The notes under the pieces: model-generated
What the model was told of the DNA's origin: nothing
The model's input: only the letters and a program-made list of their open reading frames with translations
Database searches by the model: none
Position numbers and translations under genes: made by a program
Assembly (NCBI GenBank): GCA_943327965.2
Contig: CALPYQ020000121.1
Location: forward strand, 1 to 5,891
DNA length: 5,891 bases
Origin: Singulisphaera sp. GP187
Lineage (GTDB): Bacteria; Pseudomonadota; Gammaproteobacteria; Burkholderiales; Burkholderiaceae_C
Direction: 5' to 3'
Shown here: positions 1 to 5,891 of the stretch, piece after piece
How positions within the stretch are numbered: the first letter of the stretch is position 1
Layout of the letters: each line of letters opens with the position of its first letter

Positions 1-748
1 CACTCAAGCGGCTGGCGGCCTTGCCTGTGGGTGCGGCCAAATGGATGCGCAGAATTTTTTGCTGGTCGCGCGCTGTTCGCTGTAGCAATGCCAACAAGCG
101 AACCACCGTAGTCGTCTTGCCAGTGCCTGGCCCACCGGTGATGAGTGTGATGCCTGCACGCAAAGCTTTGGCACACGCGATGCGTTGCCAATCGGTTTCT
201 GGGGTTGGCGCGCTAAACAAGGCATTCAGTTTTTCTGTGGCGTCTTGAGGAACTTCAAATGGCGTGGCCAAGCGCAGCTGAATGGCCGCTTGAATGGTTT
301 GCTCGGCTTGCCATGCACGCCTTAAGTAAACACGCTGCGGCAGGCCATTGGCATGCATCGACACCACCATGGGCGAATGATCACCCATGGCCCACGGTAG
401 TGTTTTGGCCGCTTCGGGCCATGCATTCACTTCTGCCGAAAACAAATCAATCGGTTGGTGATTCGCCAGTTTGGCTTGCTGATTCAGCGCATTGATTTGC
501 GCATCTGTCCAATCGAGCAAATGTTTGGGGTCTTGCTCCAAACTGTCAAGGTCCAAGCAAGCATGGCCTCTACCCATTTGGTGACTGACCAATAAAGCCA
601 ACAAGTCATGCAAAGGACTTGTGCTTGCTTGGTGCGACTTCAAAAATTTCAACCATGCCAGGTCCAAGGCTGTCCAAGGCCAAGCTTGGATGCCAGAAGA
701 TGCTGCTTCTAAATTGACATTGCGCTCGGTGCTATGTGGAAGATTCAT
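1..748 (-). CDS. recD: RecD, exodeoxyribonuclease V alpha subunit (5'-to-3' helicase), N-terminal part, cut by window edge
   Basis: RecD is the fast 5'-to-3' SF1B helicase motor of the cytoplasmic RecBCD complex that processes double-strand DNA ends. The reading frame is open from ATG 748-746 to the edge, giving 249 complete codons of a protein usually about 600 residues long. Seen directly: an N-terminal domain with LVSHQMGRGHACL (residues 53-65) and VYLRRAWQAEQTI (140-152), matching the RecC-binding N-terminal region of E. coli RecD; then Walker A GGPGTGKTTT (205-214, lysine K211) and motif Ia LAAPTGKAASRLS (237-249). Later helicase motifs lie outside the window. The start is chosen because its ATG overlaps the recB stop as ATGA and has AGGA eight bases upstream. 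The Walker lysine sits about 34 residues later than K177 of E. coli RecD, so the N-terminal domain is somewhat longer, partly through extra residues around 80-115. Identity is near certain; integrity of the missing part is unknown. Confidence 0.96.
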   Translation of the reverse strand, partial: MNLPHSTERNVNLEAASSGIQAWPWTALDLAWLKFLKSHQASTSPLHDLLALLVSHQMGRGHACLDLDSLEQDPKHLLDWTDAQINALNQQAKLANHQPIDLFSAEVNAWPEAAKTLPWAMGDHSPMVVSMHANGLPQRVYLRRAWQAEQTIQAAIQLRLATPFEVPQDATEKLNALFSAPTPETDWQRIACAKALRAGITLITGGPGTGKTTTVVRLLALLQRTARDQQKILRIHLAAPTGKAASRLS

Positions 749-3700
749 GGCGTGATTCCTAAGGCCATGGCGGGCTGCGAAGCTTTGAAAGCATCGTCCA
801 AGGTCTGAATGAGTTCAAATGAAGGCTTGTTGAAATAAACGCCCTGCCCCACTTGATCGATACCGCGCAGGTACAAATAAATGGCGCCACCCATGTGCTG
901 TTCGTAGTTGTAGCCTTTCAAACGCGACTTTAAAAGCCGATGAACGGCCAAGGTGTACAGGGTGTATTGCACGTCATACCGGTGACTCAGCATGCTGCCC
1001 ATGATGCTGTCTGGCGTGTAGTTAGGCAACTTGTTCGATTTGTAATCCAGGACGTAATAACGGCCTTGGTGTTCCAGAACAATGTCCATGAAGCCGGTTA
1101 GCAAACCATTCAACTGCTGTGTTTGAAGACTAGGACGCGCTTGTCCAGGATGGATGGCGTTGCCAATTAGGCGGTCAATGTGGTGCGTAGACACCCCGTG
1201 GGTTTTGAACGTGAAGCCCATTTCGGGCCAAGCGTTTTGACTGTTGAGTTGCGACAGGGTTAAACAATGTTGATCTGACCCCAATTGAAAGCCCAATTGA
1301 GCAGCAGCGCAATGCCGAATGAGTTGGAGGCAGAGGGCTTGGTGGTCGGGGCTGAGTTGCAGGCTGTCAGCCTGGGTTTGCCACCAGCGCTGCCAGCGAA
1401 CGCGCATTTCGGGGGGCAATGAATTTTCTGCTTGAAGCAGAGGCCAGCCTTCTTTGAGTTGCCATTCAAAGATGTCGTGTAGCAAGGTGCCGTAGGCGCT
1501 CCCTGCTGGGAAAGCGTTGTACAAGGGCTGTTCGGTGTCTGTGTTTGAACTGACTTCTGTACGCAGCATTTCATCTGCTTGGGCCACAGGGTTGTCTATT
1601 TGGGAATCTAACCAACGCGCTTCTCGCGCCAGGCCAGAATCGGAAGTGGGTAAATGGGTGTCAGATAAATTGCGGGTCAATGCGCTAAAACTGGCCGTCC
1701 AACCTGAGCGCTCTAAAGTGCGTGTTGGAATTTTGGCAGCGGTAGGCGCCTCTGTTTGCGTTATTTGCGCAGGGACAAATACGTTGGCGTGGGCATCGGG
1801 TGCGGGCACAACTTGAATGTCATCGCACTTTGTCCAAGGTTGCAATTTTTCTTGCAAATCATTGGCCGATGTGCGACCCAACAAAACGCTGATAGCGCTT
1901 TGTGCTTGTGACTCTTTGGCTTTAAAGTCGTCTTTGCGTTTGGCCAATCCCAGCCACATGGCTTGCTGAGCGCGTGTGAGTGCCACATACAACAGGCGAA
2001 TGTCTTCTTGCAATCGCTCTTCTGGCGTTCTAAGCAATTCGTCTTTGTCTTCTCTGAAGTTGGACACAAAAGGTAGAAACACCAAGGGATACTGCAGGCC
2101 TTTGGCTTTGTGAAAGGTAATGACCTGAACCAACTGCGCATCTGTTTCCAAGCGCATTTGTGCGGCCTCGCCCTGAGCCTGTGGATGGGCCAGTTGGTCG
2201 GTTAAGAAGCGCAAGAGTGCCGTCTCACCTTGCAAGCTGAGACTGGCAGACTGCAAGAGTTCACCCAAATGCAAAAGATTGGTGAGACGTCTTTCGGCGG
2301 TATCGCCTTCGGCTTGCATGCGCTGGCCAATCCCTTGTTCATGAACCATTTTGTAGAGCATGGGCAAGAAGCCTTGACGCTGCCACGTGGCATGCCATCC
2401 ATTGAAGCGCTCCACCCAAATGTCCCACGCTTCTTCAGAGTTAAAGACTTGTTCAATTTCTGTGAGGTGCAGGCACAAGGTTCGGGTGGTGAGTGCTGCA
2501 CGCAATAACTTGGCATTGCGCGCTTGCAAAACTGCTTCCAAAATACACGCCAAATCGAGTGCTTCACGCGTTGCATAGACACTGTCTCGGTCTGACAAAT
2601 ACACACTGCGCACCCCACGCTGTGCCAATGCATGTCGTATTTTTTTGGCTTCATTGCCATCTCTGACCAGCACGGCCATGTGGCCGGGTTGGGCAACTTT
2701 CGCATTGAGCAAATCAGTCATTTGCGTGGCGCAAATCTGTGCCATCGCGTCAGTGTATTGGGTGCCACTGAGTGGCTTGTCGACATTCAAATGCCAAATG
2801 GTCAGTGCTGGTACTTTTTGACCATCGTTCAAGCGAAGGCATTGTGACTTGGCAGGCGTTGGCGTTTGAACGAACTCGAAGGGCACTTCACCAAATGGTG
2901 CATGCGCTGAACCAAAGAGATGGTTCACTGCATTGACCACCTCTTGGCTAGAACGGAAATTTTCAGTCAAAGTCCAAATCGATTCGGCCGTATGGCGCGC
3001 ATTCAAATAGGTTTGAAGATCAGCTCCGCGGAAACTGTAGATGGCTTGCTTAGGATCGCCAATCATCAAGAATGCGCTGACTTGTTGTTCTTCAGGGTCT
3101 TTGTCCGTTGGATGGGCGGTATATATTCTGGACAAGGACTCGTACTGCCATGGATCGGTATCTTGAAATTCATCCACCATGGCCACAGGAAATTGCGCGC
3201 GAATTATGGTGGGCAAACGACTACCTGGCGCATGAATTGCTGCATGCAACCGTTGCAGCAAATCAGAAAAATCAAAACTGGCCAAACTTTTCTTTTGTTG
3301 CAAATAGGCACGTCCCACTTTGACAGCAGCATGTTGGAGCAAGTCGACACCTACATCGGGTTCGGCTTCTAAATGGTCTATCCAAGTGCCTATGGCGGCC
3401 CAGACGCCATGATCATCATTGATGGGGGCCGCATCTTTCTTCAAGCTGCTGGTGAGCTTTTCAAATGTGAATTTTTTCAGGGTATCGATGTCTGCTTCTT
3501 CACCCGAGGCCCATTCAGACAAATGCGAAATGAAGTAGCCATGTTTTTTGACGAGATAGATGTTGCCTTTGAGGTCTTTATCGAGCGATTTGGCCAATTG
3601 AGTCAAGGCTGTTTGCATGTGCTGGGCCAGCAACTGGCGTGCATCTGCCTCTAATTGGGCACCAGTCTCTTGCCAGTGCGTCCACGCATTCAAGGCTGCA

Positions 3701-4365
3701 TGGGGGTCAGGGTCGTTTGAAGCATCCGGAAAACCACCTGGTGATTTTTCAAAGGTCTGCCAAAGCGATTGGATATTTTTTAAAAGTGCATCGGGTGTTG
3801 CGCCTAGCGCCTTCAAGGCACCCAATTGTTTGGCTTCTAAAGGGTAGACATATTCACGCCAGTAATCTTTCACCAACTTTAGTTTTAAAGCAGGCGCATC
3901 GTCAAGGCGCTTTTGATCAAACAAGCTTTGGCTGTCAAAGGCGTGCTGCCTAAGCATGCGACTGGACCAACTGTGAATGGTGTAGATAGCGGCTTCGTCC
4001 ATCCATTGCGCGGCCTCTTCTAAGCGCGCTGCATGTTCTGTGTTGTGACTGGTACCCAGTGTTGCTTGCAAATTCAGCAGAAAATCATCTGCCTCTAGCG
4101 TATTGCCCCTGAAAAATTGCGCCGCTTGTGCAAGGCGCGCCCTGATGCGATCTCTTAATTCTGCCGTGGCAGCTTCCGTAAAGGTCATGACCAAAATTTG
4201 GGGCGGCATCAAGCCCTGACCCTGCCAGCCATGACCCAAAATTAAACGAACGTAAAGCGCCGCCAAGGTCCACGTTTTGCCAGTCCCAGCACTGGCTTCA
4301 ATGAGTTGAATGCCTTGCAATGGCAAGGTCAACACATTGAGCCTTCGGGTGGTCAAAGCACTCAT
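745..4365 (-). CDS. recB: RecB, exodeoxyribonuclease V beta subunit (3'-to-5' helicase and nuclease)
   Basis: RecB is the 3'-to-5' SF1A helicase and the only nuclease of RecBCD; after Chi it also loads RecA onto the 3' strand. The product is 1206 residues, close to the 1180 of E. coli RecB. Helicase motifs in order: Walker A EASAGTGKT (23-31, K30, matching E. coli K29), Ia VMTFTEAATAELR (59-71), II DEFQDTD (398-404), III IGDPKQAIYSFRGAD (435-449), IV TENFRSS (467-473), V VITFHKAKGLQYP (748-760) and VI DIRLLYVALTRA (788-799). A variable linker spans about 810-950. The nuclease domain has H963 in GTLLHDIFE, E1048, D1094 in GFMDIV, LDYKSN with D1107 and K1109, and QYTLY (1133-1137), the RecB-family QxxxY motif. 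No catalytic residue appears lost. The start is the ATG overlapping the recC stop as ATGA, preceded by a strong GGAGGG; the family N-terminus (LPLQG, 14-18) supports it over an in-frame ATG at 4425. The stop overlaps recD. Translation is probably coupled to both neighbours. Confidence 0.98.
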   Translation of the reverse strand: MSALTTRRLNVLTLPLQGIQLIEASAGTGKTWTLAALYVRLILGHGWQGQGLMPPQILVMTFTEAATAELRDRIRARLAQAAQFFRGNTLEADDFLLNLQATLGTSHNTEHAARLEEAAQWMDEAAIYTIHSWSSRMLRQHAFDSQSLFDQKRLDDAPALKLKLVKDYWREYVYPLEAKQLGALKALGATPDALLKNIQSLWQTFEKSPGGFPDASNDPDPHAALNAWTHWQETGAQLEADARQLLAQHMQTALTQLAKSLDKDLKGNIYLVKKHGYFISHLSEWASGEEADIDTLKKFTFEKLTSSLKKDAAPINDDHGVWAAIGTWIDHLEAEPDVGVDLLQHAAVKVGRAYLQQKKSLASFDFSDLLQRLHAAIHAPGSRLPTIIRAQFPVAMVDEFQDTDPWQYESLSRIYTAHPTDKDPEEQQVSAFLMIGDPKQAIYSFRGADLQTYLNARHTAESIWTLTENFRSSQEVVNAVNHLFGSAHAPFGEVPFEFVQTPTPAKSQCLRLNDGQKVPALTIWHLNVDKPLSGTQYTDAMAQICATQMTDLLNAKVAQPGHMAVLVRDGNEAKKIRHALAQRGVRSVYLSDRDSVYATREALDLACILEAVLQARNAKLLRAALTTRTLCLHLTEIEQVFNSEEAWDIWVERFNGWHATWQRQGFLPMLYKMVHEQGIGQRMQAEGDTAERRLTNLLHLGELLQSASLSLQGETALLRFLTDQLAHPQAQGEAAQMRLETDAQLVQVITFHKAKGLQYPLVFLPFVSNFREDKDELLRTPEERLQEDIRLLYVALTRAQQAMWLGLAKRKDDFKAKESQAQSAISVLLGRTSANDLQEKLQPWTKCDDIQVVPAPDAHANVFVPAQITQTEAPTAAKIPTRTLERSGWTASFSALTRNLSDTHLPTSDSGLAREARWLDSQIDNPVAQADEMLRTEVSSNTDTEQPLYNAFPAGSAYGTLLHDIFEWQLKEGWPLLQAENSLPPEMRVRWQRWWQTQADSLQLSPDHQALCLQLIRHCAAAQLGFQLGSDQHCLTLSQLNSQNAWPEMGFTFKTHGVSTHHIDRLIGNAIHPGQARPSLQTQQLNGLLTGFMDIVLEHQGRYYVLDYKSNKLPNYTPDSIMGSMLSHRYDVQYTLYTLAVHRLLKSRLKGYNYEQHMGGAIYLYLRGIDQVGQGVYFNKPSFELIQTLDDAFKASQPAMALGITP
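746..769 (-). promoter_or_regulatory. Possible mRNA hairpin around the recD start
   Basis: The message contains CAUGGC (769-764), a 12-base spacer, then GCCAUG (751-746), which can form a perfect six-pair stem. The recD AUG is the last three bases of the 3' arm and the AGGA ribosome binding site is in the loop. If it forms, a ribosome finishing recB would melt it, tying recD initiation to recB translation. Pairing is seen in the sequence; a regulatory role is inference, and the stem is short and lies in coding sequence. Confidence 0.35.
757..760 (-). promoter_or_regulatory. Ribosome binding site of recD
   Basis: On the minus strand AGGA (760-757) stands eight bases before ATG 748-746, inside the last codons of recB. 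It is weaker than the GGAGGG of recB. It lies in the loop of a possible mRNA hairpin at 746-769. Confidence 0.65.
1381..1388 (-). other. Exact match to the E. coli Chi octamer
   Basis: The minus strand reads GCTGGTGG from 1388 to 1381, inside recB where it covers parts of codons R993, W994 and W995. This is the E. coli Chi sequence. Whether this organism's RecBCD uses the same octamer is unknown, and two Trp codons make most of the match by themselves, so it may be chance. By eye I found no second exact copy on either strand. Confidence 0.3.
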
Positions 4366-5891
4366 ACTGAGCCGCCCTCCATGACCGCTACCGCAATCAA
4401 GTCGGCGTAGAGAATGGGCGCCCATTCGGGCAAGCCAGCGCGAAGCGGCTCAAAGTTATCGAACGACCGCTGCACATACAAGGATCGTGCAAAGTCAGTG
4501 TCTTCTGAATAGCTGTCGACGAAAGCTTTGCTGGCTTTGTCCAGGGCTTGTTCATGTGCTTCTTGTTTAACTTCTTGTTTGACTTCTTCTCTAACTTCTT
4601 CTTTGACTTGATTGCCATGACCTTCGGGCTTGGACTGCATCAATTTGCTTTGCTCAGTGACAAACACCAAACCTGCCTTGAAGGTGGTGGGCAAGGGGTG
4701 CGCCCATGCCTGCCCATAGGCCGTTAACCATTTGGCAAATAATTCTTTTGCATGCTCAGCAGAAATGGCTGGCAGGACAGCCACACCATCCAGACCCACT
4801 GCTACAGATTGGACACGCCACCCTGCGGCACACAACAGCACATGGTTGGGCCACAAGTTAATCAAGACATCAGAGCGCGCTGTTTGTTGGTCTTTTTTTC
4901 CAGTGGCAACGGCGCCTGGTCGGGTTGTCATTTGCAAGCAACTCTCTTGACCTTGACGCAAACCTTCAATTTCTGCGCTGATTACAACATCGCCCCAAGG
5001 CATGCCCAAGACCAGTTGAATGCTTTGAGTGGGTAGTTCAGTGGCGTAGCGTTCAAGGTATACAGCTGCTCGATCTTTCACACGCAGGGCCGCCTCGTAT
5101 TGTTGCTTGAGCAAACTTTGTCCAGCAGCACCCATGGGCAACTGCCCCATCAAGGTTTCGGCTTGTAGTTGCTGGTCAATGTCAACGGCCTCTAACAGCG
5201 AGCGGCCCAAAACGTAACGGTCCAGACCAGTGAGCGCAAAATTTTCGTCATCCTGAAGAGCCTCTTCGGGGCCTTTTAATTGAACGCCCAATCGACTGCG
5301 CCAGTAAACCTCGACTGGTTGCTTGAGAAGACGCATGCACTCCTTCAAAGGCCATTCTGCAATGGGCGCAAAGTTGTTTTCAGGCAAAGGCAGAGTGTCA
5401 ATAGAAGCCGTTGAAGATGCAGTTGAATGACCCTGCTGTGCTTTTTCCCAATCGGTTGCATAGGTAAAAAACTCAGCATTGGGTTTGAAATACTGCGCAG
5501 AAAAAGCTTGCAAGGGTTGCAACGCAGCTTGTGTTTCTGGTGAGAACCTTGCTTTGAGGGTGTCACGCAATTGGGACACCAACACCGAGGGCGGCATGGC
5601 TTGATTGTCGGTGGATCGGCGACCTTGCCAACTGATGTAGAGCTTGTTGCGCGCGGACAGAAATGCTTCCAAGAACAAATACCGGTCGTCTTCACGTCGC
5701 GAACGGTCGCCAGCACGCCAGTGGTCTGTCATCAAATCAAAATCGCGCGGCGTACTTTGGCGGGGGTAAGCGCCATCGTTCATGCCCAACAAACACACGC
5801 ACTTGAAGGGAATTGCGCGCATGGGCATGAGTGTAGAAAACTGAACGCCCCCACCAAAGAATCGTTGTTGCAAGCCCTCATTTTCAAGGGC
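4362..5891 (-). CDS. recC: RecC, exodeoxyribonuclease V gamma subunit, C-terminal part, cut by window edge
   Basis: RecC is the non-catalytic scaffold of RecBCD: it holds RecB and RecD, splits the strands and recognises Chi as the 3' strand passes through its tunnel. The frame is open to the window edge (GCC at 5891-5889 is the first codon seen), leaving 509 codons of a protein of about 1100 residues. Seen near the edge: QQRFFGGGVQFSTLMPMR (8-25), CLLGMNDGAYPRQ (33-45), GDRSRREDDRYLFLEAFLSA (61-80) and PSVLV (101-105). These match E. coli RecC in order and spacing. The rest, from about 110 on, is more divergent, as expected for the degenerate nuclease-like C-terminal domain that contacts RecB and RecD. 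An unusual feature is a charged tetrapeptide repeat at 429-448, near the C-terminal end and not present in E. coli RecC as I recall it. The TGA stop lies inside the recB start (ATGA), and no ptrA homologue separates the genes. The true start lies outside; the TTG at 5873 is internal. Confidence 0.97.
   Translation of the reverse strand, partial: ALENEGLQQRFFGGGVQFSTLMPMRAIPFKCVCLLGMNDGAYPRQSTPRDFDLMTDHWRAGDRSRREDDRYLFLEAFLSARNKLYISWQGRRSTDNQAMPPSVLVSQLRDTLKARFSPETQAALQPLQAFSAQYFKPNAEFFTYATDWEKAQQGHSTASSTASIDTLPLPENNFAPIAEWPLKECMRLLKQPVEVYWRSRLGVQLKGPEEALQDDENFALTGLDRYVLGRSLLEAVDIDQQLQAETLMGQLPMGAAGQSLLKQQYEAALRVKDRAAVYLERYATELPTQSIQLVLGMPWGDVVISAEIEGLRQGQESCLQMTTRPGAVATGKKDQQTARSDVLINLWPNHVLLCAAGWRVQSVAVGLDGVAVLPAISAEHAKELFAKWLTAYGQAWAHPLPTTFKAGLVFVTEQSKLMQSKPEGHGNQVKEEVREEVKQEVKQEAHEQALDKASKAFVDSYSEDTDFARSLYVQRSFDNFEPLRAGLPEWAPILYADLIAVAVMEGGSV
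4375..4380 (-). promoter_or_regulatory. Ribosome binding site of recB
   Basis: On the minus strand GGAGGG (4380-4375) stands nine bases before ATG 4365-4363. It lies within the last codons of recC. This strong site together with the ATGA overlap fixes the recB start at 4365 rather than at the upstream in-frame ATG at 4425. Confidence 0.8.
4548..4607 (-). repeat. Five-unit 12-base tandem repeat inside recC
   Basis: Reading the minus strand from 4607, five consecutive 12-base units run in frame: GTCAAAGAAGAA, GTTAGAGAAGAA, GTCAAACAAGAA, GTTAAACAAGAA and a degenerate GCACATGAACAA. They encode VKEE, VREE, VKQE, VKQE and AHEQ (RecC residues 429-448 counted from the edge). Units 3 and 4 differ by one base, as do units 1 and 3, which suggests recent expansion by replication slippage. 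The product is a charged, probably helical segment with Val every fourth residue. The reading frame is kept. Confidence 0.85.

Noticed and set aside
259..495. Plus-strand open frame of 78 codons near the low-coordinate end
   Set aside because: It is antisense to the recD N-terminal domain, which matches known RecD; no ribosome binding site or family resemblance is seen.
1761..2705. Minus-strand open frames of 126 and 167 codons overlapping recB in another frame
   Set aside because: They are out-of-frame readings of recB motif V-VI and 2B regions. Their composition (many Cys, Trp, Lys, Pro) is atypical, and the RecB frame is continuous here, so no frameshift is indicated.
2920..3372. Plus-strand open frame of 150 codons opposite recB
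   Set aside because: It lies wholly antisense to the helicase motif II-III region of recB, its translation resembles no family I know, and high-information recB coding explains the open frame.
4313..4328. Inverted repeat CCTTGC / GCAAGG with a 4-base loop early in recB
   Set aside because: It falls on the conserved LPLQG codons, has no following T-run and does not cover the start or ribosome binding site, so coding constraint explains it.
4361..4371. CTCA-TAC-TGAG inverted repeat over the recB start
   Set aside because: Only four pairs with a three-base loop; too weak to claim as a structure.
4366..4425. Upstream in-frame ATG at 4425 as the recB start, adding 20 residues
   Set aside because: The added residues are rich in Gly and Arg and match nothing in RecB. 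The ATG at 4365 has a strong GGAGGG nine bases upstream, overlaps the recC stop as ATGA and gives the usual family N-terminus.
5871..5873. TTG as a start codon for a short independent protein
   Set aside because: The frame continues open to the window edge, and the sequence on both sides of the TTG matches the interior of RecC.
1..5891. Defence island, mobile element, toxin-antitoxin or other undescribed system
   Set aside because: All sequence is accounted for by recC, recB and recD with 4-base overlaps. No terminal repeats, transposase, integrase or unexplained gap was seen.

Overview
This window is a tightly packed piece of a recC-recB-recD operon. All three genes are read from the minus strand, so transcription runs from high to low coordinates. 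The high-coordinate edge cuts into recC, leaving the C-terminal 509 codons. recB is complete, and the low-coordinate edge cuts recD after 249 codons, just past helicase motif Ia. Almost every base is coding; the genes are joined by two 4-base ATGA overlaps and there is no intergenic space. I see no RNA gene, mobile element, CRISPR array, terminator or convincing promoter. The operon promoter should lie upstream of recC and the terminator beyond recD, both outside the window.

The organism looks like a proteobacterium, because classical RecBCD (rather than AddAB or AdnAB) is encoded and its proteins align over long stretches with the E. coli ones as I remember them. Base composition looks close to half G+C by eye. 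The order recC-recB-recD without the ptrA protease gene that sits between recC and recB in E. coli fits a betaproteobacterium such as a member of Burkholderiales. That placement is an inference, not something the sequence proves.

The three products should form one RecBCD helicase-nuclease. RecB is a 3'-to-5' SF1 helicase with a C-terminal nuclease, RecD is a 5'-to-3' SF1 helicase, and RecC is the scaffold that splits the duplex and scans for Chi. Key residues are intact in the visible parts: the Walker A lysines of RecB (K30) and RecD (K211), and the RecB nuclease set H963, E1048, D1094, D1107, K1109. The complex is therefore probably active.

I found no undescribed system here. The points worth a second look are local: a small predicted mRNA hairpin that pairs the recD start codon and puts its ribosome binding site in the loop, a 12-base tandem repeat that adds a charged tetrapeptide repeat to the RecC C-terminal part, and a single exact E. 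coli Chi octamer inside recB.
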